From the NCBI GenBank assembly GCA_003450735.1, contig DMEZ01000027.1, positions 106,720 to 138,089 on the forward strand: a stretch of DNA of 31,370 nucleotides, in the 5' to 3' direction. The notes under the pieces were generated by a model. The model was not told the origin of the DNA. It did not search any database and worked only from the letters and a program-made list of their open reading frames with translations. A program made the translations under genes and the position numbers. Of this stretch, positions 15,992-22,750 are shown one piece after another. Origin of the DNA: Elusimicrobiota bacterium (lineage in GTDB: Bacteria; Elusimicrobiota; Elusimicrobia; UBA1565). How positions within the stretch are numbered: position 1 is the stretch's first letter; every line of letters begins with the position of its first letter.

Positions 15992-16197
15992 CGTTGGAGC
16001 TCCTTGGCGAGCCGGCGGGCCATGCGGCAGAGGCTCTTCAGGACGGCCGGATCCTCCAGGGCCTTCGCGACGGCCTGCCGCAGGGCGGGCGAAGCGGCGA
16101 CCTCCGCCCGGCTCTTCAGGGTCAGGGCGCCCACCAGGTCGACGGCGGCCAGCAGGAGGCCCTCGCTCCGGGGCGACAGCGTCGTCGGTCTGCGCAT
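15988..16197 (-). CDS. Small helical protein coupled to folD
   Basis: A 69-aa ORF starting MRRPTTLSPRSEG and ending by ATGA overlap with folD. The sequence is predicted helical throughout (LLLAAVDLVGALTL, LRQAVAKALEDPAVLKSLCR, MARRLAKELQR) with no signal or membrane segment. The position immediately before folD resembles that of small subunits or regulators, but I do not recognise a family. Reality is supported by the overlap and codon usage like its neighbours. Confidence 0.55.
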   Translation of the reverse strand: MRRPTTLSPRSEGLLLAAVDLVGALTLKSRAEVAASPALRQAVAKALEDPAVLKSLCRMARRLAKELQR

Positions 16198-16234
16198 GCG
16201 GCTCGAGTCTATCAGATAAGGGCCGGAAAAGAAA

Positions 16235-16258
16235 AGCCCGGCTCTTTCGAGCCGGGCT
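16235..16258 (-). terminator. Rho-independent terminator of the 73-aa repeat protein gene
   Basis: AGCCCGGCTC, loop of 4, GAGCCGGGCT: a perfect 10-bp stem. On the minus strand it is followed by TTTTCTTTTCC. It lies 19 nt past the stop of the 73-aa gene and ends that short transcription unit. Confidence 0.85.
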
Positions 16259-16277
16259 CTTGCTTTACGGGATCCTT

Positions 16278-16499
16278 TTAGGCGTTGACCATCTTCGCCC
16301 GGGAGATGTTGCCCTTCTTGTCCAGGTAGTACAGGTAGCCCGACGCCTTCTTCAGGCCGACCTTCTGGACCTTCTCCGGCTTCCCGCCCTTCTTGCCGCC
16401 GCGGGCCATCTTCGCGCGGGAGACGTCGCCGCTCTTGTCGATGTAATAGAGGTACCCGGCTTCCCGCTTGATCCCGCACTTCTCAACACATTCTGCCAT
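16278..16499 (-). CDS. 73-aa protein with two GYLYYIDK-type repeats
   Basis: The protein is two copies of a ~27-residue unit: GIKREAGYLYYIDKSGDVSR then AKMARGG, and GLKKASGYLYYLDKKGNISR then AKMVNA, joined by a basic linker (KKGGKPEKVQKV). Each unit looks like a beta-hairpin with an acidic turn (DKSGD, DKKGN). It is strongly basic overall, which would suit binding to nucleic acid or ribosomes, but that is inference. AGGAGA precedes ATG 16499. I recall similar uncharacterised small proteins in bacteria but no named family. It has its own promoter, 5' hairpin and terminator, indicating strong independent expression. Confidence 0.8.
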   Translation of the reverse strand: MAECVEKCGIKREAGYLYYIDKSGDVSRAKMARGGKKGGKPEKVQKVGLKKASGYLYYLDKKGNISRAKMVNA

Positions 16500-16525
16500 T
16501 CGATGTCTCCTCTCTCAGGTTTCTG

Positions 16526-16543
16526 CGCCGCCTTCGGGCGGCG
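16526..16543 (-). promoter_or_regulatory. 5'-terminal hairpin in the 73-aa gene leader
   Basis: A 7-bp all-GC stem (CGCCGCC/GGCGGCG) with a 4-nt loop lies about 2-3 nt from the predicted transcription start near 16546. The position fits a 5'-end mRNA stabiliser. There is no T tract, so it is not a terminator. Confidence 0.55.
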
Positions 16544-16552
16544 TGTGAAAAG

Positions 16553-16581
16553 AAGATAGCACATCGTCCGTTTGGATGCAA
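16553..16581 (-). promoter_or_regulatory. Predicted promoter of the 73-aa repeat protein gene
   Basis: Minus strand: TTGCAT (16581-16576), exactly 17 bp, TATCTT (16558-16553). The predicted leader is about 47 nt and carries a hairpin and a good AGGAGA site. Three 12-bp repeats lie just upstream. Confidence 0.7.
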
Positions 16582-16601
16582 GAGATTTCTCGTCGGGGTA
16601 C

Positions 16602-16667
16602 CGACGGACGACGGAGAAGTGTTTTTATCGACGGACGACGAGGACGGGGCGCTCTCGACGGACGACG
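16602..16667. repeat. Three 12-bp direct repeats at 27-bp spacing
   Basis: CGACGGACGACG occurs at 16602, 16629 and 16656, identical each time and spaced exactly 27 bp, with unrelated 15-bp spacers. The block lies between the HTH gene stop (16674) and the -35 of the 73-aa gene promoter, a typical position for transcription-factor sites. Confidence 0.75.
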
Positions 16668-16673
16668 GGGAGG

Positions 16674-16937
16674 TCAGCGTCCCTGCGGCTTGAACAGCGG
16701 GATCTGAGGCTCTTCGGGGCGCGTGATCAGGCGCTCGCGGAGCCACTGGTCGACCAGTTCCCGGGAGAAGCGGTACTGGCGGCCGATGCGGGAGGCGGGG
16801 ATCTTCTTGAGGCGGATGAGGTTGTAGATCTTGGAGCGGCCCATGCCCAGGTACTGGGCCAGGGTCTTGATGTCCATGACTTCCGGTGGGGGGCCGGAAA
16901 GCGGGCGACGCAGAGTCTTTCTGCGTTTGCGCTTCAT
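16674..16937 (-). CDS. Excisionase/MerR-type HTH DNA-binding protein
   Basis: An 87-aa protein with a single winged helix-turn-helix of the HTH_17/excisionase type: VMDIKTLAQYLGMGRSKIYN (~20-39), LIRLKKIPASRIGRQYRFSR (~40-59), ELVDQWLRERL. The N-terminus is very basic (MKRKRRKTLRRP), adding DNA contacts. An ATG at 16955 is in frame, but it lies between the -35 and -10 of the predicted promoter, so ATG 16937 is the better start, leaving only a few leader bases. No integrase or phage genes are nearby, so a chromosomal regulator is more likely than a true excisionase. It may bind the repeats just downstream of it. Confidence 0.85.
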   Translation of the reverse strand: MKRKRRKTLRRPLSGPPPEVMDIKTLAQYLGMGRSKIYNLIRLKKIPASRIGRQYRFSRELVDQWLRERLITRPEEPQIPLFKPQGR

Positions 16938-16946
16938 ATTGCTTTT

Positions 16947-16975
16947 AGAGTACATAATGTGTTATCTATTGTCAA
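16947..16975 (-). promoter_or_regulatory. Predicted promoter of the HTH gene
   Basis: Minus strand: consensus TTGACA (16975-16970), 17 bp, TACTCT (16952-16947). The -10 is weak but spacing is ideal. The ATG at 16937 is 9 nt beyond, giving a near-leaderless message. Confidence 0.55.
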
Positions 16976-16988
16976 CGGTTCGATGCGT

Positions 16989-17023
16989 GGGGGCCTCCCG
17001 CGCCTGAGGCGCGGCGGGCCCCC
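16989..17023. repeat. Long GC inverted repeat between divergent promoters
   Basis: Two 16-bp arms (16989-17004 and 17008-17023) around TGA match at 14 of 16 positions. It lies between the HTH gene -35 and the rpsF -35, so neither predicted transcript contains it. It may be a protein-binding site or a remnant of an upstream terminator. Confidence 0.6.
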
Positions 17024-17025
17024 TG

Positions 17026-17055
17026 TTGTAATGCGAGACGGGCTTTTGCTATCAT
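17026..17055 (+). promoter_or_regulatory. Predicted promoter of the rpsF operon
   Basis: TTGTAA (17026-17031), 18 bp, TATCAT (17050-17055). Initiation would be ~17062, only 6 nt before the rpsF ATG. A second TATAAT (17064-17069) overlaps the ATG itself and is too close to serve this gene. Confidence 0.55.
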
Positions 17056-17067
17056 TTTCAGACTATA

Positions 17068-17418
17068 ATGCAAATCTACGAGACGGTCGTCGTCATCCAG
17101 CCGAAGCTCTCCGACCCCGAGGTCGCCGAGTTCATCGACAAGACCAAGAAGAACGTCGCCAAGGGCGGCGGCGAGATCCTCAGCGAGGACCGCTGGGGCC
17201 GCCGCAAGCTGGCCTACCCGATCAAGCACGTGCGGGAGGGCTACTACTACTACATGAAGTTCCAGGCCCCCGGCCCCCTCGTGCAGAAGATGTCCGCGCA
17301 GTTCCGCATCACCGACGACGTCCTCCGCTCGATGACGGTGCTGGCGCCCGAACACAAGGCTCCTCCCGTCCGGACGGGGCCGAAAGCGCCGAAAGCGCCG
17401 AGCGCGGGGCCGAAATAG
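17068..17418 (+). CDS. rpsF: 30S ribosomal protein S6
   Basis: S6 binds 16S rRNA in the platform of the small subunit as a partner of S18. The 116-aa product has the normal start (MQIYETVVVIQPKLSD), the WGRRKLAYPIKHVREGYYYY block (~48-67) and a RITDDVLRSMTVL strand. After ~95 residues it has a short Ala/Pro/Lys tail (KAPKAPSAGPK). It opens the rpsF-ssb-rpsR cluster; the ssb start codon overlaps its stop (TAGTG). Confidence 0.96.
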   Translation: MQIYETVVVIQPKLSDPEVAEFIDKTKKNVAKGGGEILSEDRWGRRKLAYPIKHVREGYYYYMKFQAPGPLVQKMSAQFRITDDVLRSMTVLAPEHKAPPVRTGPKAPKAPSAGPK

Positions 17419-17852
17419 TGCCTGCGGCCGGGGTGCGCCTCCCCGAGGTCAATGTCCTCGTCGTTTCCGGGCGCATCGTGCGCGACGGGGAGCAGACGTT
17501 CACCCAAGGCGGCACCAGCAAGTGCGTGATGCGCATCGCCGTCAACCGGCGGATCAAGGATTCAAAGACCGGCGAATGGAAGGACGAGGCCTTCTTCATC
17601 GACGTGATCGCCTGGCGCGAGCTGGCCGACCGGTCGAAGGATAAGGCGAAGAAGGGCACGCCGGTCCTCGTCGAAGGGCGCCTGTCCGGGCGCGAATACG
17701 AGAAGGACGGCCAGAAGCGCAGCGCTTTCGAGATCGTCGCCAACCGCATCCAGTTCCTCGCGAAGGCCGCGGCCGAAGGGCCGGCGAGCCCCGCAGGCGA
17801 AAGCCCCGATGAAAGCGGGGGCAAGACGAATTTGGAGGAGGTCCCGTTCTGA
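17418..17852 (+). CDS. ssb: Single-stranded DNA-binding protein
   Basis: A 144-aa OB-fold protein: NVLVVSGRIVRDGEQTFTQG, VMRIAVNRRIKD, FFIDVIAWRELAD, GTPVLVEGRLSGREYEKDGQ (~75-94), FEIVANRIQFL, a flexible acidic linker and the C-terminal tip EEVPF, a variant of the DDIPF tail that recruits replication and repair proteins. GTG 17418 overlaps the rpsF stop; GTG 17430 is an alternative. The stop overlaps the rpsR ATG (TGATG). Location between S6 and S18 is the common bacterial arrangement. Confidence 0.94.
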   Translation: MPAAGVRLPEVNVLVVSGRIVRDGEQTFTQGGTSKCVMRIAVNRRIKDSKTGEWKDEAFFIDVIAWRELADRSKDKAKKGTPVLVEGRLSGREYEKDGQKRSAFEIVANRIQFLAKAAAEGPASPAGESPDESGGKTNLEEVPF

Positions 17853-18199
17853 TGCAGGAAGAGCCCCAGAAGACCGCGTCGACGAACCCGCCCGCAGCGG
17901 CGGAGACGGCGAGCGAGCCCGCCCGCGCGCCGTCCTACAGCTCGCAGGGGCGCGGCGCGCCCTCGGGGAAGGGCCCTCGCGGGCGCTTCGCCCCGCGCCG
18001 CAAGGTCTGCCGCTTCTGCGCCGACCAGATCCCGTTCGTGGATTACAAGCAGGTCCCCGTGCTGAAGAACTTCACGACCGAGAGGGGCAAGATCCTCTCG
18101 AGCCGCATCACCGGGACTTGCGCCAAGCACCAGAGGCAGCTCACGCAGGCCATCAAGCGGGCGCGTTATCTCGCGCTGCTGCCCTTCGTCACCGTCTGA
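17852..18199 (+). CDS. rpsR: 30S ribosomal protein S18
   Basis: The conserved domain (residues ~48-115) has KVCRFCADQ with a CxxC zinc-type pair, VDYKQVPVLKNFTTERGKIL and SRITGTCAKHQRQLTQAIKR. Ahead of it is an unusual ~45-residue extension rich in Ala, Pro, Ser and Gly ending in basic GRGAPSGKGPRGRFAPRR. Typical S18 is about 75-90 aa, so at 115 this is long. The start is fixed by overlap with the ssb stop. Confidence 0.95.
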   Translation: MQEEPQKTASTNPPAAAETASEPARAPSYSSQGRGAPSGKGPRGRFAPRRKVCRFCADQIPFVDYKQVPVLKNFTTERGKILSSRITGTCAKHQRQLTQAIKRARYLALLPFVTV

Positions 18200-18231
18200 G
18201 ACCCAGCTTCCCCGAACCCAGGAGCGCCGCC

Positions 18232-18678
18232 ATGAAGGTCATTCTCAGGAAGGACGTCGAGCATCTCGGCCAGGCCGGACAGGTCAAAGAGGTCAAGCCC
18301 GGCTTCGCCCGCAACTACCTGTTCGTCCGGGGCCTCGCCCTCGAGGCCACCCCCTCGCTCATCGCTTGGCACGAGAAAGGCAAGGAGCGGCGCAAAGTCC
18401 TCCAGGAGAAGGCCGAGGCCAAGGCCCAGGAAGCCGCCAAGAAGATCGCGGGCGTCTCCCTCTCCTTCTCCCGCCCGGTCGGGGAGCAGGGCAAGCTCTT
18501 CGGCTCCGTCGGGAAGTCGGACATCGTCAAGAGCCTCAAGGCTTCCGGCTTCTCCGTGGTCAAGGAGTCCATCCGCCTCGAGTCGGCCATCAAGGAGCCG
18601 GGCGACTATGAGGTCGAGATCCGCCTGACTCCGACCTCCTCCGTCAAGGTCAAGGTCACCGTCGTCCCGCGGGCCTAA
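18232..18678 (+). CDS. rplI: 50S ribosomal protein L9
   Basis: 148 aa with the L9 N-terminal rRNA-binding signature (MKVILRKDVEHLGQAGQVKE, GFARNYLFVRGLALEAT), the long connecting helix rich in Lys/Ala/Glu (~50-78), and the C-terminal domain (KLFGSVGKSDIVKSL, YEVEIRLTPTSSVKVKV). AGGAG lies 7 nt before the ATG. It is 32 nt after rpsR and 72 nt before dnaB, the widely conserved rplI-dnaB neighbourhood. Confidence 0.97.
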   Translation: MKVILRKDVEHLGQAGQVKEVKPGFARNYLFVRGLALEATPSLIAWHEKGKERRKVLQEKAEAKAQEAAKKIAGVSLSFSRPVGEQGKLFGSVGKSDIVKSLKASGFSVVKESIRLESAIKEPGDYEVEIRLTPTSSVKVKVTVVPRA

Positions 18679-18750
18679 GCCCAGCCCGTCTCGGCCGCCG
18701 CGCCGGGAGGGGTCTCGCCGTTTTTCCCGTCGTCACGCGAGGTGCGTCCC

Positions 18751-20154
18751 ATGCCGACCGATAATCTCCAGCTTCCGCCCCAGGCCGTGGAGGCCGAGAT
18801 GGCCGTGCTCGGCTCGATGCTCATCGAGAACTTCGCGGTGGAGCGGGCCCTCGAGGTCCTGCACTCCGAGGACGTCTTCTACAAGGACTCGCACAAGAAG
18901 ATCTTCCAGGCCGTTCGGAACCTCTACGAGCGGCACGCGAAAGCCGACCTGGTGACGGTCTCCGAGGAGCTGCGCACCTTGCGCTGGCTCGCGGACGTGG
19001 GCGGGACGTCCTACCTCAAGGAGCTCACGGACAAGGTCTCCACGGCGGCCCACGTCGAGCACTACGCCCGCATCGTGCTCGAGAAGTCGGTGCTGCGCGA
19101 GCTCATCCGCACCTCCACCGAGATCGTCTCGCAGTGCTACGCCGAGGAGAAGGAGGTCGACAAGCTGCTCGACGATGCGCAGGCCAGCGTCCTCCAGATC
19201 GCCCAGAAGAAGACGGCCAAGACCTTCTCCGACGCCAAGGAGCTGGCCCACGAGGTCATCGACCAGCTCGAGCGGCTCAGCAAGCACCGCGACGAGGTGC
19301 GCGGGGTGCCCTCGGGCTTCGCCAAGCTCGACCTGATGACCTCCGGCTTCCAGAAGGGGGACCTCATCCTGCTGGCGGCGCGGCCCGGACAGGGCAAGAC
19401 CTCCCTGGCCCTCAACGTGGCGGCGAACGCCGTCCTGCGCGCGAAGGTCCCCGTCCCCACGGCCTTCTTCTCGCTCGAGATGTCCAAGCAGGACATCATG
19501 ATGAGGCTCATGGCCTCGGAGGCCGGCATCAACGTCTTCAAGGTCCGCACCGCCCATTTCCCGAAGGACCGCTGGGCCGAGCTCACGAGCGCGGGCTGGC
19601 GGATCTCGGAGGCCCCGCTCTTCATCGACGACTCCTCGAGCCTCACCGTCCTGCAGGTGCGCACCCGCGCGCGCCGCCTCCACCACGAGCTGGGACAGAA
19701 GGGCAAGGCGCTCGGCCTCATCATCATCGACTACCTCCAGCTCATGCAGGGGGGGGTGCGGCGCAGCGACGGCCGCCAGCAGGAGGTCGCCGAGATCTCC
19801 CGCAACCTCAAGCAGCTCGCCAGGGACCTCAAGGTGCCCGTCATCGCCCTCTCCCAGCTCTCGCGCAAGACCGAGGAGAAGGGACGGGCCGACGCGCGGC
19901 CCCAGCTCTCCGACCTGCGCGAGTCCGGCGCGCTCGAGCAGGACGCCGACATCGTCGCCATGATCTACCGCGAAGGCTACTACAAGCGCGACGACCCCAC
20001 CGTCCAGAACAAGGCCGAGCTCATACTGGCCAAGCACCGCAACGGGCCCGTCGGCTCGGTCCCCCTCGTCTTCCGCCATGAGCTCACCCGCTTCGAGAAC
20101 GCCGCCGAGGGCGAGGAGCAGGGAGCCGAGGAGCAGGCCCAGGTCGAAGAGTGA
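18751..20154 (+). CDS. dnaB: Replicative DNA helicase
   Basis: A 467-aa hexameric helicase that unwinds DNA at the fork. The N-terminal domain (~5-110: PPQAVEAEMAVLGSMLIEN) interacts with primase. The linker is followed by the RecA-like domain: GFAKLDLMTSGFQKGDLILL (~190-209), Walker A ARPGQGKTS (~210-218), FFSLEMSKQDIMMRLMASEA, Walker B LIIIDYLQLM and LSQLSRKTEEK, SDLRESGALEQDADIV. No intein. ATG 18751 is preferred because GAGGTG precedes it; GTG 18742 is in frame. The Glu-rich tail overlaps the alr start (GTGA). Confidence 0.97.
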   Translation: MPTDNLQLPPQAVEAEMAVLGSMLIENFAVERALEVLHSEDVFYKDSHKKIFQAVRNLYERHAKADLVTVSEELRTLRWLADVGGTSYLKELTDKVSTAAHVEHYARIVLEKSVLRELIRTSTEIVSQCYAEEKEVDKLLDDAQASVLQIAQKKTAKTFSDAKELAHEVIDQLERLSKHRDEVRGVPSGFAKLDLMTSGFQKGDLILLAARPGQGKTSLALNVAANAVLRAKVPVPTAFFSLEMSKQDIMMRLMASEAGINVFKVRTAHFPKDRWAELTSAGWRISEAPLFIDDSSSLTVLQVRTRARRLHHELGQKGKALGLIIIDYLQLMQGGVRRSDGRQQEVAEISRNLKQLARDLKVPVIALSQLSRKTEEKGRADARPQLSDLRESGALEQDADIVAMIYREGYYKRDDPTVQNKAELILAKHRNGPVGSVPLVFRHELTRFENAAEGEEQGAEEQAQVEE

Positions 20155-21320
20155 CGCCGTCCCCGCGGGTCGTCTTCCCCCAGCGCTTCCACCGACCGAC
20201 CTGGGCCGAGGTGGACCTGCGGCGCCTGCAGGAGAACCTTCGCCGCCTGCGCCGGCGGCTGCCGCCGCCGGTGGGCATCCTCCTCGTCGTCAAGGGGGAC
20301 GCCTACGGCCACGGCGCGCTGAGCGTCAGCCGGGCGGCCTTGGCGTCGGGCGCGGTGGATCGCTTGGGAGTCTCCTCCGTGGAGGAGGGGCTCGCACTCC
20401 GGGATGCGGGCATCCGGCGCCCGATCCTCATCCTCGGCTCCCTCTACCCCTTCGGCAGCACCCTGGCGGCCGTGCGGGGCGGCCTGACGGTCACCGTGGC
20501 CTCCCTCGACGGCGCGCGCCTGATCGCCGAGGCGGCCAAGAAGGCCTACGCCCCGGCGCGCCGCTTCCGGCCCCTGCGCTGCCACCTCAAGCTCGACACC
20601 GGGATGGGGCGCATCGGCGTCTCGTGGCCGGCGGGGCTGAGGGTGGCCGAGCGGCTGCGCGATGAGCGCGGCGTCGAGCTGGAGGGGGTGTACACCCACC
20701 TGGCCTGCGCGGACGCCGACCCGGTGTTCACGCGCCTGCAGCTCGAGCGCTTCCGCGAGGCGCTCAAGGGCCTCTCCCAGGCGGGCGTGCGCATCCCGCT
20801 CGCGCACGCGGCCAACTCCGCCGCGGCCCTGCTCCACCCCGCCAGCCGCTTCGACCTCGTCCGGCCCGGCCTCCTGGCCTACGGGCTCTTCGGCGAGGGG
20901 TTCGAGCCCGTCCTCTCCCTCAAGACCCGCGTCGTGTTCCTCAAGAACGTGAGGGCGGGCACGCCTCTCTCCTACGGGGCCCTCTATCGGACGCGCCGTC
21001 CTTCCCGCATCGCGACCTTGCCCATCGGCTACGCCGACGGCCTGCCGCGCCTGCTCTCGATCCCGCGGCAGGGGCGCCCGGGCGCCGCCGCCCTCGTGCG
21101 CGGCCGCCGCTGCCCCATCGTGGGCGCGGTCTCCATGGACATGACCCTCCTCGACGTGACCGGCGTTCCGGACGTCCGGGTGGGAGAGGAGGCCGTCCTC
21201 ATCGGCCGCTCGGGCTCCGAGGAGGTCACGGCCTCGGAGCTGGCGGGCTGGGCCCGGACCATCCCCTACGAGGTCGTAACGGGGCTCAAGGCCCGCGTGC
21301 CGCGGGTGTACCTGCGCTGA
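20151..21320 (+). CDS. alr: Alanine racemase
   Basis: A PLP enzyme making D-alanine for peptidoglycan. The 389-aa protein begins WAEVDLRRLQENLRRLRRRL, then has the PLP-lysine motif VVKGDAYGHG with Lys48 (the usual Ala after Lys is Gly). Further blocks: HLKLDTGMGRIGV (~146-158), GVYTHLACAD, HAANSAAAL, DLVRPGLLAYGLF, and TPLSYGALYRT (~274-284) containing the second catalytic Tyr. SMDMTLLDVT and TIPYEVVTGLKARVPRVYL close the C-terminal domain. GTG start overlaps the dnaB stop. Confidence 0.95.
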   Translation: MTPSPRVVFPQRFHRPTWAEVDLRRLQENLRRLRRRLPPPVGILLVVKGDAYGHGALSVSRAALASGAVDRLGVSSVEEGLALRDAGIRRPILILGSLYPFGSTLAAVRGGLTVTVASLDGARLIAEAAKKAYAPARRFRPLRCHLKLDTGMGRIGVSWPAGLRVAERLRDERGVELEGVYTHLACADADPVFTRLQLERFREALKGLSQAGVRIPLAHAANSAAALLHPASRFDLVRPGLLAYGLFGEGFEPVLSLKTRVVFLKNVRAGTPLSYGALYRTRRPSRIATLPIGYADGLPRLLSIPRQGRPGAAALVRGRRCPIVGAVSMDMTLLDVTGVPDVRVGEEAVLIGRSGSEEVTASELAGWARTIPYEVVTGLKARVPRVYLR

Positions 21321-21327
21321 ATTCAAT

Positions 21328-21333
21328 ATAATG
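21328..21333 (+). promoter_or_regulatory. Possible -10 element upstream of radA
   Basis: A perfect TATAAT lies 22 bp before the radA TTG start in the short alr-radA gap. No convincing -35 is found at 16-18 bp. It may give radA extra transcription. Confidence 0.4.
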
Positions 21334-21355
21334 ACGCTCTCAGGAGCGAACGATT

Positions 21356-22750
21356 TTGAAGCTTAAGTCCGTCTATCGCTGCCAGCAGTGCGGCTTGGAG
21401 ACCCCGAAGTGGGCGGGACAGTGTCCCGGCTGCGAGGCCTGGAACACCTTGGCCGAGGAGGTCATCGCGGTCGGCAAAAGCAAGCCGGCACGCGCCAGCC
21501 GGCCCCTCGCGGCGGCGCCCTCCGGCGTCAAGAAGCTCTCCGAGGCCGGCGGCGCGGCGCTCGAGCGCATCCCCACCGGCATCGGCGAGCTCGACCGCCT
21601 GCTGGGCGGCGGGGTGGTGCCGGGGCAGGTCCTGCTTCTGGCGGGCCCTCCCGGCATCGGCAAGTCCACCCTGATGCTGCAGGCCGCCGCGCGTCTGGCT
21701 GGCCGCAAGGTCCTCTACGTCAGCGGCGAGGAGTCGCTCTCCCAGGTCGCCGACCGCGCCCGCCGCATCGGCCTCGGGGAGTGCGGCATCATCCTGGCTT
21801 CGGAGACCGAGCTCGACCGCATCCTCGAGATTCTCGAGAGCGAGCGCCCCGGCGTCGTCGTCCTCGACTCCGTTCAGACCGTCTACCGCAGCGAGCTCTC
21901 CGGCGGTCCGGGGACGGTCGGGCAGGTCCGGGAGTGCGCCTCCGAGCTTTTGCGGGCCGCGAAGTCCCGGGACGCCGTCCTCTTCCTCCTCGGGCACGTC
22001 ACGAAGGAGGGCTCCGTGGCCGGCCCGAAGGTCCTCGAGCACATCGTGGACACCGTTTTGCAGTTCGACTCCGAGGAGCGCCAGCAGCTGCGCATCCTCC
22101 GGGCCGAGAAGAACCGCTTCGGGCCGACCTCCGAGATCGGGCTCTTCGAGATGACCGAGAAGGGCCTGCGCGAAGTGGTGGACGCCTCGACCCTCTTCCT
22201 CGAGGACCGCCAGGGCGCGGCCGTCCCGGGCCGCGCCGTCTCGGTGACGCTCGAGGGGAGCCGCCCCATCCTCGTCGAGGTGCAGGCGCTCGTGACTTCG
22301 ACGCGCTACCCCCTGCCCCGGCGCACTTCGACCGGCATGGACGTCAACCGCCTTTTCGTGCTCATCGCGGCGCTGGAGAAGCACCTGCGCCTGCGTTTCG
22401 ACGCCTACGACGTGTACGTGAACATCGCGGGCGGCCTGCGCCTCAAGGACCCGGCCATCGACCTCGCCGTCTGCCTGGCCGTGGTCTCCTCGGCGCGGGA
22501 CGCCGCGCTCCCTCCCGACCGCGTCTTCATCGGAGAGGTCGGCTTGCTGGGGGAGATCGGACGGGCGGGCCTGATGCGTAATCGCCTCAGAGAGGCGGAG
22601 CGCGTCGGATTCAGGAGCGCCTTGATCGGCGAGCGGGCCGCTGCGGACCTGACGAAAGCCGGCGCGGATTCATCCCTTCATATCCTCCGCGCGGCGAACA
22701 TCCCCGAGGCGGTCGAAGCCGCCTTGGGCCAGGAGAAAAATCCATGCTGA
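21356..22750 (+). CDS. radA: DNA repair protein RadA
   Basis: A 464-aa RecA paralogue that processes recombination intermediates by branch migration. Zinc finger YRCQQCGLETPKWAGQCPGC (residues ~7-26), Walker A GPPGIGKST (97-105), the RadA-specific EKNRFGPTSEIG (~252-263) and a C-terminal Lon-protease-like domain (DVNRLFVLIAALEKHLRLRF, VNIAGGLRLKDPAIDLAVCL, GEVGLLGEIGR). TTG start supported by AGGAG 10 nt upstream. The stop overlaps the next ATG. Confidence 0.96.
   Translation: MKLKSVYRCQQCGLETPKWAGQCPGCEAWNTLAEEVIAVGKSKPARASRPLAAAPSGVKKLSEAGGAALERIPTGIGELDRLLGGGVVPGQVLLLAGPPGIGKSTLMLQAAARLAGRKVLYVSGEESLSQVADRARRIGLGECGIILASETELDRILEILESERPGVVVLDSVQTVYRSELSGGPGTVGQVRECASELLRAAKSRDAVLFLLGHVTKEGSVAGPKVLEHIVDTVLQFDSEERQQLRILRAEKNRFGPTSEIGLFEMTEKGLREVVDASTLFLEDRQGAAVPGRAVSVTLEGSRPILVEVQALVTSTRYPLPRRTSTGMDVNRLFVLIAALEKHLRLRFDAYDVYVNIAGGLRLKDPAIDLAVCLAVVSSARDAALPPDRVFIGEVGLLGEIGRAGLMRNRLREAERVGFRSALIGERAAADLTKAGADSSLHILRAANIPEAVEAALGQEKNPC

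Noticed and set aside
16526..16543. GC hairpin as a terminator
   Set aside because: No T tract on either strand, and it lies between a good promoter and its ORF.
16602..16667. Possible CRISPR array
   Set aside because: Only three 12-bp repeats with 15-bp spacers, too short for CRISPR, and no cas genes.
16938..16955. Upstream ATG of the HTH gene
   Set aside because: This codon falls between the predicted -35 and -10, so it would not be in the transcript.
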